A stretch of DNA of 41,237 nucleotides from Elusimicrobiota bacterium (GTDB lineage: Bacteria; Elusimicrobiota; UBA5214; JBBAAG01). Shown in pieces: positions 8,371 through 16,906 of the stretch. The DNA lies in contig JBBAAG010000021.1 in assembly GCA_041658405.1 (NCBI GenBank), positions 1 to 41,237 on the forward strand, given 5' to 3'. Position numbers and translations under genes: made by a program. A model generated the notes under the pieces. The model saw nothing but the letters and a program-made list of their open reading frames with translations, did not search any database and was not told the origin of the DNA. Each line of letters opens with the position of its first letter. Positions within the stretch are counted from its first letter, which is position 1.

Positions 8371-9552
8371 ATGGAGATTACGGGTAAGTACGGGATTTTG
8401 GTAATATTTTTACTTGCAGCAACAGCGCTGATACTATCCTCTTGCGCGGGAACAAAGAAGGTACTCAAAAAAGTGTCTTTATCACAGCAGCAGATGGGGT
8501 TAGCGGTTAAAGCCAACCTTTCCCCGGATGAATTGAGCATGATGGAAGCAAAACCGATTTATCAGTTTACTAATAAAGAACTTGATAAATACCTCGGATA
8601 TTTACAGGTATCAATCCCTGACCTTAGAAAACGGATACAGCATATCGCACGGAAAAACCTTGGGCAGCCGTACAACATTTTTTTATTGGGTGAGTACCCG
8701 TTTGAACTTTATGACTCGGATCCGTTGTTTAAACTTGAAGAAAGCGATTGTGTTGTGTATTCCGAACACACATACGCTATGGCGTTAGGCTGGGACTGGC
8801 CAAGTTTTTTTGCGTTTCTCCAGAGGATACGATATAAAAACGGTGAAATAAGTACTCTCGCGCGAAACCATTATACCGAACTTGACTGGGATAACAATAA
8901 CTCATGGCTGGTTGAGGACGTAACAATGGAACTCATCGGGGATAAAGCTGTATCGGTATGCAGCGAGTACGATAAAGCAAAATTTTTTAAGAAACAGTAC
9001 GGTATTGACGTGGATATCGCGAAACTTAACCTTACATGGTACTACATCCCGTACGACTCGGTCCCCGGTATTATTAACAAACTCCAGGCAGGCGATTTTG
9101 TTAACATCGTAAGAGGGTATGATGAAGACCCTAACGGTAAATGGGTGGGGCATACGGGGTTGATTACCAAAGATGATGATGGTACTGTATTTTTTACGCA
9201 TTCAACTTCTCCAAAGGTTAAGATGGAACCCTTACTTGCGATGTGTACCTCAGCTCCGCAGCTGGCAGCTGAACGAAGGAAACATAACGCTGATGCTGAT
9301 GTACAGAATAAAATAATTAAGGAAGAAAATGAAAAGTTGCGTGCTGAGAATAACGGTAAACCGTCAAAGAAAGAAAAGAAGTTGATCTCAAAACGCGCAA
9401 TATTTTATGGGTTCAAATTCCTGAGATTACGTGAAGACCCTATTGCTGAATTAATCAAAATTGACGGCGATAAAGCTCCGCTGGTCATCGGATCCCAGGG
9501 GTTGTATAACAAAAAAGTTCAACAATTACAAAAACAACAGGTACAACCTTAG
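8371..9552 (+). CDS. Lipoprotein, DUF1460-like (NlpC/P60-fold amidase-like)
   Basis: 393-residue protein with a lipoprotein signal: hydrophobic segment 10-22 and lipobox LSSC with the lipidated Cys at 25. The middle resembles the DUF1460 family (N-acetylmuramoyl-L-alanine amidase-like, PF07313). It has a candidate nucleophile Cys in ESDCVVYSEHT, the RNHYTELDW block, and a candidate catalytic His in WVGHTGLI followed by FFTHSTS. A charged, probably helical segment (about 310-345) precedes the C-terminus. Predicted role: membrane-anchored peptidoglycan or peptide amide hydrolase. A purine-rich SD (GGGGAAAAG) precedes the ATG. Its TAG stop overlaps the stop of the convergent FAD oxidoreductase. 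The family assignment is by motif pattern only. Confidence 0.75.
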   Translation: MEITGKYGILVIFLLAATALILSSCAGTKKVLKKVSLSQQQMGLAVKANLSPDELSMMEAKPIYQFTNKELDKYLGYLQVSIPDLRKRIQHIARKNLGQPYNIFLLGEYPFELYDSDPLFKLEESDCVVYSEHTYAMALGWDWPSFFAFLQRIRYKNGEISTLARNHYTELDWDNNNSWLVEDVTMELIGDKAVSVCSEYDKAKFFKKQYGIDVDIAKLNLTWYYIPYDSVPGIINKLQAGDFVNIVRGYDEDPNGKWVGHTGLITKDDDGTVFFTHSTSPKVKMEPLLAMCTSAPQLAAERRKHNADADVQNKIIKEENEKLRAENNGKPSKKEKKLISKRAIFYGFKFLRLREDPIAELIKIDGDKAPLVIGSQGLYNKKVQQLQKQQVQP

Positions 9553-10781
9553 TCATCAAATACTTTTTTTCTGAGTTCACGTCCATCAAGTTGTGACGGT
9601 GCAATGTTTTGCTTCACGCACATCGCAGCGGCAACGCCTGCGGCTTCGCCAATACCGGATACTACAGGCATAATACGCAATGACGAATGCGCTTCGTGTG
9701 TGGAACTTATCCCACGGCAGCCTATGAGAAGATTATCCACTTTATGCGGGACGATACAACGGTACGGGATTTCATAGTATTCTCCCGTAGGTACGCGTTT
9801 GATAACAGTTCCCGTGCCTGTAGGGCTGTGGATATCAATACTGTAATTACTACGCGCTATGGCATCATCAAACTTGTGTGCCTGCAGTACATCGTCTTCT
9901 GTTAGTATATACTTACCTATCACACGGCGGGTTTCCCGCACACCGATCTGTGCCGCGGTCTTAATAAGGTACGCGTTTTTGAAGTACGGCGATTTTGATT
10001 TGAACAATAAAAATAATTCCTTGACCTGCTTACGTGCCTCGAGTTCCGCAGCGGTAAGGTCTTCCGCGTCAGTACCTTTCTTCATAACCACGCGGGTTGT
10101 ATTAAAATGATACACCCCGGGTTGCATAGTTTCGAACATTAATACGTTTTCGCGGGGATGATCAATAACTTTATCTTCTTTTGCTTTTAGAAAAATATCA
10201 ATCAGGTGTAACGCTAACGCTTTTCGTTCAAGGCCTAGTTCAACACCGGCAACACGAAAACATAATGTCATCGGTTGTGCTGCTCCATCTTCTTTCCGTC
10301 CGTATTCCGTCTCCGCTCCTGCGCGGTATGCAAGGTCACAATCGCCAGTTGAGTCAATAAATATTTTTGAGGTAAGTTCCAAACGTCCAGACTTTGTTTC
10401 TACGTACACCGCATCAATTTTATTGCCGTTCATTTTTACATCGCTGAAGTAAGCATGGAAAAGTATGGTTGCACCGGCATCACGAACCATGTCATCAAGT
10501 AAGATTTTCATTGCCTCATCATCAAATATTTGGTTAAGCGTATGCAACGCCCCGCGTGTGCGCAGCTGGTCAAGCATATTATTGAACACACCGGAGGTTA
10601 AAAGTTTCGTTTTTGTGCGGTAGGACATAAACGGGTTAACCAGGCCAGCTGTAGCCATACCCCCGAGGAAGCCATAACGTTCGACAAGCAATGTTTTTGC
10701 ACCGTTCTTCGCTGCAGCAATTGCTGCGGAAAAACCACCGGGCCCGCCGCCGAGTACTATAACATCATAATGTCTATCCAT
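9549..10781 (-). CDS. FAD-dependent oxidoreductase (FAD_oxidored type)
   Basis: 410-residue flavoprotein. The N-terminal dinucleotide fold VIVLGGGPGGFSAAIAAAK is followed by the family block ERYGFLGGMATAGLVNPF, typical of PF12831-type oxidoreductases. Later come FIDSTGDCDLAYRAGAE (FAD-binding) and LLIGCRGISSTHEAHSSLR near the C-terminus. Members are common near carbohydrate genes in environmental bacteria, but the reaction is usually unknown. The ATG at 10781 is preceded by AAAGGAT at a rather long spacing. It is divergent from the Gfo/Idh/MocA gene at 10882, and the two could be coregulated from the palindrome between them. No transmembrane segment or signal peptide is seen. Confidence 0.88.
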   Translation of the reverse strand: MDRHYDVIVLGGGPGGFSAAIAAAKNGAKTLLVERYGFLGGMATAGLVNPFMSYRTKTKLLTSGVFNNMLDQLRTRGALHTLNQIFDDEAMKILLDDMVRDAGATILFHAYFSDVKMNGNKIDAVYVETKSGRLELTSKIFIDSTGDCDLAYRAGAETEYGRKEDGAAQPMTLCFRVAGVELGLERKALALHLIDIFLKAKEDKVIDHPRENVLMFETMQPGVYHFNTTRVVMKKGTDAEDLTAAELEARKQVKELFLLFKSKSPYFKNAYLIKTAAQIGVRETRRVIGKYILTEDDVLQAHKFDDAIARSNYSIDIHSPTGTGTVIKRVPTGEYYEIPYRCIVPHKVDNLLIGCRGISSTHEAHSSLRIMPVVSGIGEAAGVAAAMCVKQNIAPSQLDGRELRKKVFDD

Positions 10782-10784
10782 TTG

Positions 10785-10814
10785 TTTACATTATCCTTTC
10801 AATTCATATATAAT
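10785..10814 (+). promoter_or_regulatory. Promoter for Gfo/Idh/MocA gene
   Basis: TTTACA (10785-10790), an 18 bp spacer and a consensus TATAAT (10809-10814). The predicted start is near 10821, giving a leader of about 60 nt before the ATG at 10882. Confidence 0.5.
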
Positions 10815-10824
10815 TAAATACATT

Positions 10825-10841
10825 CATAACATTATGTTATG
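10825..10841. promoter_or_regulatory. Operator-like inverted repeat in divergent intergenic region
   Basis: CATAACA-TTA-TGTTATG is a perfect 7 bp inverted repeat around a 3 bp centre. It lies just downstream of the predicted start site of the plus-strand gene and between two divergent oxidoreductase genes. Position and symmetry suit a dimeric repressor site. Confidence 0.45.
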
Positions 10842-10881
10842 TATTTTACAAAAAAAGTTGATGAAAGGATACTTACTCAAA

Positions 10882-12036
10882 ATGGAAAAGTTAAGGATCG
10901 GGATGATAGGGTTAGTTGGCCGCGGCGGGATTGCAAAACACTGGCATCAACCTAATGGAAGATCAGTTGTTGTTGCGGGAGCGGATATTAATGACAAAAG
11001 TATTGAGTCGTTCAAAACCAACGTTAATCCTGACGCGAAAACATATAAAGATTACCGTCAGATGTTGGAGAATAAGGATATCGACGCAATAGCTATCACC
11101 ACACCGGACTTCTTGCATGAAGAACAAGCCGTTGCTGCACTTGATGCGGGGAAACACGTTTTTTGTGAAAAACCATTGGCGATAACAATCCCCGGGTGTG
11201 ACCGTATCCTCCGCGCGTGGAAAAAATCGGGTAATCGTATGATGGTAGGGTTTAACATGCGGTACATGAACATCTTCCGTACGATGAAAGATATTGCCGA
11301 CAGCGGCGTTCTTGGCGAAATCAAGGCCGTTTGGGTCCGTCATTTTGTAGGGTTAGGCGGGGATTATTATTACCATGACTGGCATGCAAAACAGGAAAAT
11401 GCGACGTCATTACTGTTACAAAAAGGGTCGCATGATATTGATATCATCCATTGGATCACAGGGTCGTACGGCAAAAAAGTTTCTGCTTTCGGCAGCCTTG
11501 ACTTCTATGGCGGGGATAAACCTAATGACTTAACTTGTCCTAATTGTAAAGAACTCGATAAATGTAACGACCCGTACGCTACTCCGCGCCGCGCGCAATG
11601 CGCGTTCCGGAAAGAAGTTGATATCGAGGATAATAATGTTGTTATTATGGAACTTGCGAACGGAGTGAAAGCGTCATACCTGCAATGCCATTTTACGCCG
11701 GATTATCACCGTAACTACGTGTTCATCGGTACTGAAGGATCAATGGAAAATTCGGAACCCGAGATGAAAGTATGGGTTAAATTCAGAAAAGGTAAATCGT
11801 GGAAGACATTAGCTGACCGTACTCACACAATAAAACCTGCACAGGGCGGGCATAGCGGTGCGGACCCGACTATCTGTAAAGACTTTGTTGATATGATATT
11901 GGATGGAAAAGAACCTGTTGCACCGGTTATTGCCGGGAGACATTCAGTAGCGGTTGGCTGTGCTGCAGCGGAATCCATGCGTTCCGGCGGTAAGGTTGTT
12001 GAAATCCCGGAAATCGATAAACAGTTACTCGGTTAA
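10882..12036 (+). CDS. Gfo/Idh/MocA family oxidoreductase with Cys cluster
   Basis: NAD(P)-dependent sugar dehydrogenase-type protein, 384 residues from ATG 10882. The Rossmann motif LRIGMIGLVGRGGIAKHW opens the protein and the family motif FCEKPLAI follows. HDIDIIHWITG, with Asp and His, marks the usual catalytic region. A mid-protein insert holds four cysteines (CPNCKELDKC and QCAF, about residues 228-250), which could bind Zn or Fe. The frame is open from 10834, but ATG 10882 starts at the conserved region with AAAGGA upstream; an earlier in-frame ATG at 10861 is possible. Probable role: oxidation or epimerisation of a sugar or cyclitol; substrate unknown. Confidence 0.9.
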   Translation: MEKLRIGMIGLVGRGGIAKHWHQPNGRSVVVAGADINDKSIESFKTNVNPDAKTYKDYRQMLENKDIDAIAITTPDFLHEEQAVAALDAGKHVFCEKPLAITIPGCDRILRAWKKSGNRMMVGFNMRYMNIFRTMKDIADSGVLGEIKAVWVRHFVGLGGDYYYHDWHAKQENATSLLLQKGSHDIDIIHWITGSYGKKVSAFGSLDFYGGDKPNDLTCPNCKELDKCNDPYATPRRAQCAFRKEVDIEDNNVVIMELANGVKASYLQCHFTPDYHRNYVFIGTEGSMENSEPEMKVWVKFRKGKSWKTLADRTHTIKPAQGGHSGADPTICKDFVDMILDGKEPVAPVIAGRHSVAVGCAAAESMRSGGKVVEIPEIDKQLLG

Positions 12037-12057
12037 GTATTTTTTAAACTAAATTTA

Positions 12058-13560
12058 TTATTTTGTTATTATACGGGAAAGTACTTTTTTCCAGTTATAG
12101 TAAGTTGCCATCAACACTGCACGGTTTTTGGGATTAGGTTCAACTACGAGTATACGTTTTAACCCTGTAAACGCGTCTTTGAACGAACTATATATTCCTG
12201 CGCCGATACCCGCACCGCGGGCAGCGCCCTGTGCGCCATCAGTATTATAAAGTTCTACCGTTGAGTTTGTCATTGTCGCAAAGGTTTCACGGAAAACAGG
12301 GCTGAGGAACATATTAGCATACCCCGCACGTACTTTTTTCACGTTTATACCCATTTCGTGCATGAGGCCTATCCCGTTGTATAACGCATAAACAATACCT
12401 TCCTGCGCGGAACGTATGATATGCGCTTTTGTGTGGAGATTAAAATTTATTCCTGTAAAATAAGTTCCTGTGGTTAGGTTTTCCAGTGTGCGTTCTGCGC
12501 CGTTACCAAACGGTATTGTGATAACTCCGCCAGCGCCGGGAGGTACCGTTGCAGCAATGGTGTTCATCTCGTTATACCCAAACTTATTATTAGATACGTT
12601 AAACAGCTCGTTTCTTAACCAGCTGTTAAGTACACCTGTACCATTGACACAAAGTAATGCGCAGTAGTTTGGATGTTCAGCTGTATAATTTACATGCGCA
12701 AAAATATTTACCCTAGATTTTGGGTCGTATCTAATATTCTTATTAACACCGCAGATAACACCGGAAGTGCCTGCAGTTGCTGCAATTTCGCCGGGGTTAA
12801 GCACGTTTAATGACAACGCGTTGTTTGGCTGGTCACCCCCACGGTAGGTTAACGGTATTCCCGCGGGGATACCCATCATTTTAGCAGCGGTAATAGAAAC
12901 AGTTCCTTGCCTACCAAAAACCGGTACCACAGGAGGGACATAATCCAATGGAATGTTGTAGTAGTTAAAAATAAATTTCGCGAGACCACAGGTTTTGTAA
13001 TCCCAGAACATTCCTTCGGACAGGCCTGGAATAGTGGTGTTTAGTTCACCTGTAAGTTTATATGCTATGTAGTCGCCGGGGAACATAAATTTATGTGTTT
13101 TCTCGAAAACTGTGCGTTCATACGCGCGTACCCATGCGAGTTTTGATGCCGTAAAATTGCCGGGGAGGTTGTAAAGATGTTCGTAACACTTTTTATGCCC
13201 GATACTATTCGCTGCACGGATGCCAATTATATTAGTGCGGCTGTCGCACCAGATAATTGAGGGACGTAAGACATTACTTTTTTTGTCTAACAATACCAAC
13301 CCGTGCATTTGGTAGGATAAACCTATAGCTTTTACATTGTTAAGTTTAGCCCCAACTTTGTTATGTAATATATGCGTTACTTCAACAGTATGTTTCCACC
13401 AGAGTTCAGGGTGTTGTTCCGCCCAACCGGTGTGTGGCGATGAAATTGTGAGTTCATTCTCTGCTGGTGATGTTGCTGAAGCTATGAGTTTACCATCAGT
13501 ATCTATAAGTGAAACTTTTACAGCTGAAGTACCGATATCGTATCCTAACAAGAACCCCAT
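12058..13560 (-). CDS. xylB: Xylulokinase-type FGGY kinase
   Basis: 500-residue FGGY carbohydrate kinase best matching xylulokinase. It has the N-terminal phosphate loop LLGYDIGTSAVKVSLID, the MHGL motif, IIWCDSRT, and the catalytic Asp in YRGGDQPNNAL followed by EIAATAGTSG. The C-terminal ATP-binding region contains GAQGAARGAGIGA. It would phosphorylate D-xylulose or a similar ketose for entry into the pentose phosphate pathway. It lies 30 bp downstream of the TIM-barrel isomerase/epimerase, which could supply its ketose substrate. It is only distantly related to the other FGGY kinase at 5203-6837. No xylA-like gene is in the window, so the substrate is not proven. Confidence 0.88.
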   Translation of the reverse strand: MGFLLGYDIGTSAVKVSLIDTDGKLIASATSPAENELTISSPHTGWAEQHPELWWKHTVEVTHILHNKVGAKLNNVKAIGLSYQMHGLVLLDKKSNVLRPSIIWCDSRTNIIGIRAANSIGHKKCYEHLYNLPGNFTASKLAWVRAYERTVFEKTHKFMFPGDYIAYKLTGELNTTIPGLSEGMFWDYKTCGLAKFIFNYYNIPLDYVPPVVPVFGRQGTVSITAAKMMGIPAGIPLTYRGGDQPNNALSLNVLNPGEIAATAGTSGVICGVNKNIRYDPKSRVNIFAHVNYTAEHPNYCALLCVNGTGVLNSWLRNELFNVSNNKFGYNEMNTIAATVPPGAGGVITIPFGNGAERTLENLTTGTYFTGINFNLHTKAHIIRSAQEGIVYALYNGIGLMHEMGINVKKVRAGYANMFLSPVFRETFATMTNSTVELYNTDGAQGAARGAGIGAGIYSSFKDAFTGLKRILVVEPNPKNRAVLMATYYNWKKVLSRIITK

Positions 13561-13590
13561 GTTAGGCTACCTGCTTTCGAATATATTTAT

Positions 13591-14586
13591 TCATTTTTTA
13601 CTGAATGCCGCGTCGAATGCAAGGTTTGACGGTGTGAAGCCAATCTTTCGCACAAACGCACAGGCTTCTTTTGCCCCGTGTTCACGGTTCATCCCGGAAT
13701 CTTCCCATTCAACTGACAATGGGCCGGTATAGTTTATGCGATTAAGCATACGTATAATTTCTTCGAAGTTCACACTGCCATGCCCGAGCGAACGGAAATC
13801 CCATCCGCGATGTGCTGCACCGAAGTCAAGATGCGAGGATAATATCCCGGAATAACCGTCAAGCGTTACAATCGCGTCTTTCATATGCACATGGTAAATA
13901 CGGTCGCTGAACTCTTCGATAAACCGTGAGGGATTCATTCCTTGCCAGTGCAGGTGGGACGGGTCGAAGTTGAACCCAAACTCAGGACGGTTGTCAATCG
14001 CTTTTAAAGCGCGTTTTGCTGTGATAATATCAAACGCGATTTCTGTGGGGTGTACTTCCAACGCAAACCGCACCTTGTTTTTTTTGAATACATCAAGAAT
14101 AGGGTTCCAGAGTTCCGCGAAGTACTCGAAGCCTTTATCTATATCCGCCTGTGTTACCGGTGGGAAAGCGTAAAGCATATGCCAAATCGGTGACCCGGTG
14201 AATCCGCAAACCGTGTCAATCCCAAGATTTTTTGCGGTTACCGCAGCGTTTTTCATGGATTCCACTGCCCACGCGCGTTTTTTATCGGGGTTACCCTGGC
14301 AGTTTTTCGGTGCGAATCCATCTGACCGGTGATCATTATTTGGGTCGCAGATAAGCTGTCCTGCGAGGTGGTTGGAGATCGCTTTGACGATAAGCCCGTG
14401 TTTCTTCAAGGTTTTAACTTTTTCCTGGCAGTAAGTTTTACTTTCCGCGCCTTTGAACACGTCGAGGTGGTCACCCCAGCAGGCGAGTTCCAGTCCGTCG
14501 TACCCGAACTCTGCGGCTTTCTTACATATGGTTTCAAATGTTAAGTCCGCCCACTGCCCTGTGAATAGTGTTACTAGCCGTGCCAT
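13591..14586 (-). CDS. Sugar phosphate isomerase/epimerase (AP endonuclease 2 TIM-barrel fold)
   Basis: 331-residue TIM-barrel protein of the xylose-isomerase-like family (PF01261). Visible candidate metal ligands are Glu in ALEVHPTEIAFD, Asp and His in FNFDPSHLHWQG, His in YHVHMKD, and Glu in LSVEWEDSG. N-terminal FGYDGLELACWGDH is typical of the family. Members isomerise or epimerise free or phosphorylated ketoses, or act on inositol derivatives. It sits between a Gfo/Idh/MocA dehydrogenase (24 bp upstream) and xylulokinase (30 bp downstream), consistent with an oxidise/isomerise/phosphorylate pathway. The ATG at 14586 is preceded by GGAGG about 12 nt upstream. Confidence 0.9.
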   Translation of the reverse strand: MARLVTLFTGQWADLTFETICKKAAEFGYDGLELACWGDHLDVFKGAESKTYCQEKVKTLKKHGLIVKAISNHLAGQLICDPNNDHRSDGFAPKNCQGNPDKKRAWAVESMKNAAVTAKNLGIDTVCGFTGSPIWHMLYAFPPVTQADIDKGFEYFAELWNPILDVFKKNKVRFALEVHPTEIAFDIITAKRALKAIDNRPEFGFNFDPSHLHWQGMNPSRFIEEFSDRIYHVHMKDAIVTLDGYSGILSSHLDFGAAHRGWDFRSLGHGSVNFEEIIRMLNRINYTGPLSVEWEDSGMNREHGAKEACAFVRKIGFTPSNLAFDAAFSKK

Positions 14587-14610
14587 AAATAACTTAACCC
14601 TCCTTATAAC

Positions 14611-15723
14611 CTATATTTCAAACTTTCCGGGTTCCAGTGTCATCGGCATCGGTAACGGGCGATCACACTGCGATTTTAGTTTCACAACCTTGCCTTTTTC
14701 TGATGACTCATGTGCTGCGTGCATAATGTCCAATACGTGGTATGCAATTTTCCCGTTTGCACGGTGTTTATGTTTTTTATTAAGTAACGCATATGCCATG
14801 TCTGCAACACCAAGCCCGCGGGAATTAACCTGATACCCATGAGTTAACTCTTTTGGTGTCCATTCCTTATCCCCTGGTTTAAATATACTTATCGGCCCGC
14901 CGAACGTATTAGGGTCAGGGACTAACATACTGCCTTCAGAACCATAGATTTCGATTCTTGGCAACGTGGATTTCCATACGTCAAAACTTGTGATTAAAGT
15001 CCCTACTGCGCCATTCACAAAATTTAGGATAGTGACTATATGTGTTGGTATTTCAACAACAATCTTTTGTCCGGCTTTTGGCTGGCTCGTGATTGTGCGT
15101 TCAGGAAACGTTATTTTCGCTTTCGCAATAACACTTACAACCGGGCCAAGCAGTGTTACCAATGTAGTTAAATAGTACGGTGCCATATCAAACATCGGCC
15201 CGCCTCCTACCTGATAAAAAAACTCGGGGTTCGGATGCCATCCTTCAGGCCCGTGCCCAAGCATAAACGCTGTCGCTCCTACCGGTGAGCCAATAACACC
15301 GTCGTCGATAAGTTTACGGCATGTTTGTATCCCGCCTCCAAGGACAGTATCCGGCGCGCAGCCAATCAGCACCTTTTTTTGTTTCGCAAGTTTTAATAAC
15401 GCCTTCCCGTCTTCACGTGAGACAGTTAACGGTTTTTCGTTGTACACACTTTTTCCAGAATTAACCGCAGCGAACGCAATCTCGCCATGTGCTTTTGGGA
15501 CTGTTAAATTAAGTACAATATCAATACTTGGATCAGCGAGTAATTCCTGCGGTGTACACGCTTTAGGGATAGCATATGCTTGTGCAGCATTCTGTGCGGC
15601 GGCCATGTTTAGGTCCGCACAGGCTGCAACTTCTAAAAAGCTGTATGTTTTAATGTTCTTGAAATATATCCCTGAAATTTTACCGCAGCCAATGACACCA
15701 ACTCTAATCATTTTGTCTACCAT
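14611..15723 (-). CDS. Gfo/Idh/MocA family oxidoreductase
   Basis: 370-residue NAD(P)-dependent dehydrogenase. It has the Rossmann motif IRVGVIGCGKISGIYF, the EKP motif in VYNEKPLTV, and GGGPMFDMAPYYL in the catalytic half, a block often seen in this family. The start codon at 15723 is fixed by AAGGAG 7 nt upstream. It is the first gene of a three-gene unit with the isomerase/epimerase and xylulokinase. Likely role: oxidation at a ring carbon of a sugar or inositol-like substrate. The exact substrate cannot be read from the sequence. Confidence 0.92.
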   Translation of the reverse strand: MVDKMIRVGVIGCGKISGIYFKNIKTYSFLEVAACADLNMAAAQNAAQAYAIPKACTPQELLADPSIDIVLNLTVPKAHGEIAFAAVNSGKSVYNEKPLTVSREDGKALLKLAKQKKVLIGCAPDTVLGGGIQTCRKLIDDGVIGSPVGATAFMLGHGPEGWHPNPEFFYQVGGGPMFDMAPYYLTTLVTLLGPVVSVIAKAKITFPERTITSQPKAGQKIVVEIPTHIVTILNFVNGAVGTLITSFDVWKSTLPRIEIYGSEGSMLVPDPNTFGGPISIFKPGDKEWTPKELTHGYQVNSRGLGVADMAYALLNKKHKHRANGKIAYHVLDIMHAAHESSEKGKVVKLKSQCDRPLPMPMTLEPGKFEI

Positions 15724-15802
15724 TGAAAAACTCCTTCTAATGCTAATTTAACCACTTATTATTTTACTTTATAATAAACCCAAACGTAATTATTTTCCAT
15801 AA

Positions 15803-15840
15803 AGACAGAAATGTCTAAGCTACTGCCTCAGCCCGACATT
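15803..15840 (-). promoter_or_regulatory. Competing hairpins after the YchF-like gene (possible attenuator or weak terminator)
   Basis: On the minus strand AATGTC (15840-15835) can pair with GACATT (15815-15810). Alternatively AGACA and TGTCT (15816-15803) form a tight 5 bp hairpin with a 4 nt loop, followed by a short T-rich stretch. The two pairings exclude each other. The element lies between the YchF-like stop and the next gene's start. Stems are short, so this is tentative. Confidence 0.25.
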
Positions 15841-15851
15841 TTTGTGGTATG

Positions 15852-16883
15852 TTATACGTTAAACAAAAAGTTTAGGATATCACCGTCTTCGACAACGTAG
15901 TCACGTCCTTTAACGTAAAACTTGCCAGAATCTTTCAACACTTGTTCCGTCTTTGCTTCAATAAGCTCAGCGTATTTCATCATTTCCGCACGGACAAAGC
16001 CTTTCTCAATATCGGAATGTATAGTCCGTCCAGCTACCGGTGCTAATGCACCTTTCGGGATTGCCCACGCGCGTACTTCATCCGGTCCAACGGTGAAAAA
16101 CTGTATCAACCCCAGCTTTGCGTAGGTTAATCGTGTCATTTTATCAACCGCAGGTTCGGTAACCCCGAGTTCTTTCATAAACGTACCTCGGTCTTCCGGG
16201 TCAAGCCCCGAAATTTCTTGTTCCAATTTCACATTCATCGGTATAAATGTTACGGACGGGTACAATGTTGATAACTGCGTGATCACAGTATTTATTGCGG
16301 TCTCATCTTTTTCGGTGTTCACGATTACCAGTACAGGCGTACGGGTTAATAGTTGATAGTTCACAAGTACTCTAGCTTGTTCATCGTCAAATTTAAGGGA
16401 GGATAATAACTTGCCTTCATCTAATGTTTTTTTGCAGATATCCAGTACCGCCTTTTCCTTCCCGCGGGTTGATGCGGTCTTTGGGTTAACATCTTTCGCA
16501 AGTGTTTCTACCCGTTTTTCGACCAACCCAAGGTCAGCGATTATGAGGTCAGATATAAAGTTTGACGTATCCGCAATGGCGGATGCTTCACCCGCGGTCC
16601 AGCAGAGAACATCCGCGTTTCTTAGATTTGACATAATCATTGTCGTTATCGGCCCGCCCTGGGTAGTGTAGTCGGGGAGAAGGTTGTAATCAATTTTTAC
16701 TGCCGTTGTTTTTTTCGGGTTATACATCTTAGATAAAACATCAAGCCGGGGGTCACGCACAACTGTACTGCCGAGATGGATTTCCATCGGTGTTTGGTTT
16801 AACTTTTCAATCGGTGTACCGCATAAGGTGGAGAACAATTCGCGTTGCCCCGCCATAGGGAATCCTGTAATATATATTTTCAT
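15852..16883 (-). CDS. YchF-like protein with degenerate P-loop (DUF933 C-terminus)
   Basis: 343 residues, close to the length of the YchF/OLA1 ATPase (about 363). The C-terminal 90 residues match the YchF TGS-like domain well (LIQFFTVGPDEVRAW, AGRTIHSDIEKGFVRAEM, YVVEDGDI), and VRDPRLDVLSKM resembles the conserved VPDPRLD block. The nucleotide site is destroyed: the expected GxxxxGK[ST] is GFPMAGQRE (residues 7-15), and the DxxG region reads KIDYNLLP. The late motif region reads IVNTEKDE (188-194). It is therefore probably a non-hydrolysing paralogue with a binding or regulatory role. It lies 23 bp after a Gfo/Idh/MocA gene, within a sugar-redox cluster. ATG 16883 has AAAGGG upstream. Confidence 0.85.
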   Translation of the reverse strand: MKIYITGFPMAGQRELFSTLCGTPIEKLNQTPMEIHLGSTVVRDPRLDVLSKMYNPKKTTAVKIDYNLLPDYTTQGGPITTMIMSNLRNADVLCWTAGEASAIADTSNFISDLIIADLGLVEKRVETLAKDVNPKTASTRGKEKAVLDICKKTLDEGKLLSSLKFDDEQARVLVNYQLLTRTPVLVIVNTEKDETAINTVITQLSTLYPSVTFIPMNVKLEQEISGLDPEDRGTFMKELGVTEPAVDKMTRLTYAKLGLIQFFTVGPDEVRAWAIPKGALAPVAGRTIHSDIEKGFVRAEMMKYAELIEAKTEQVLKDSGKFYVKGRDYVVEDGDILNFLFNV

Positions 16884-16906
16884 AAAAAACCCTTTCTTTA
16901 ACTTAG

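Noticed and set aside
8244..8540. Long N-terminal extension of the thioredoxin-like protein
   Set aside because: It overlaps the divergent lipoprotein gene, lacks protein-like composition and lies upstream of the predicted promoter.
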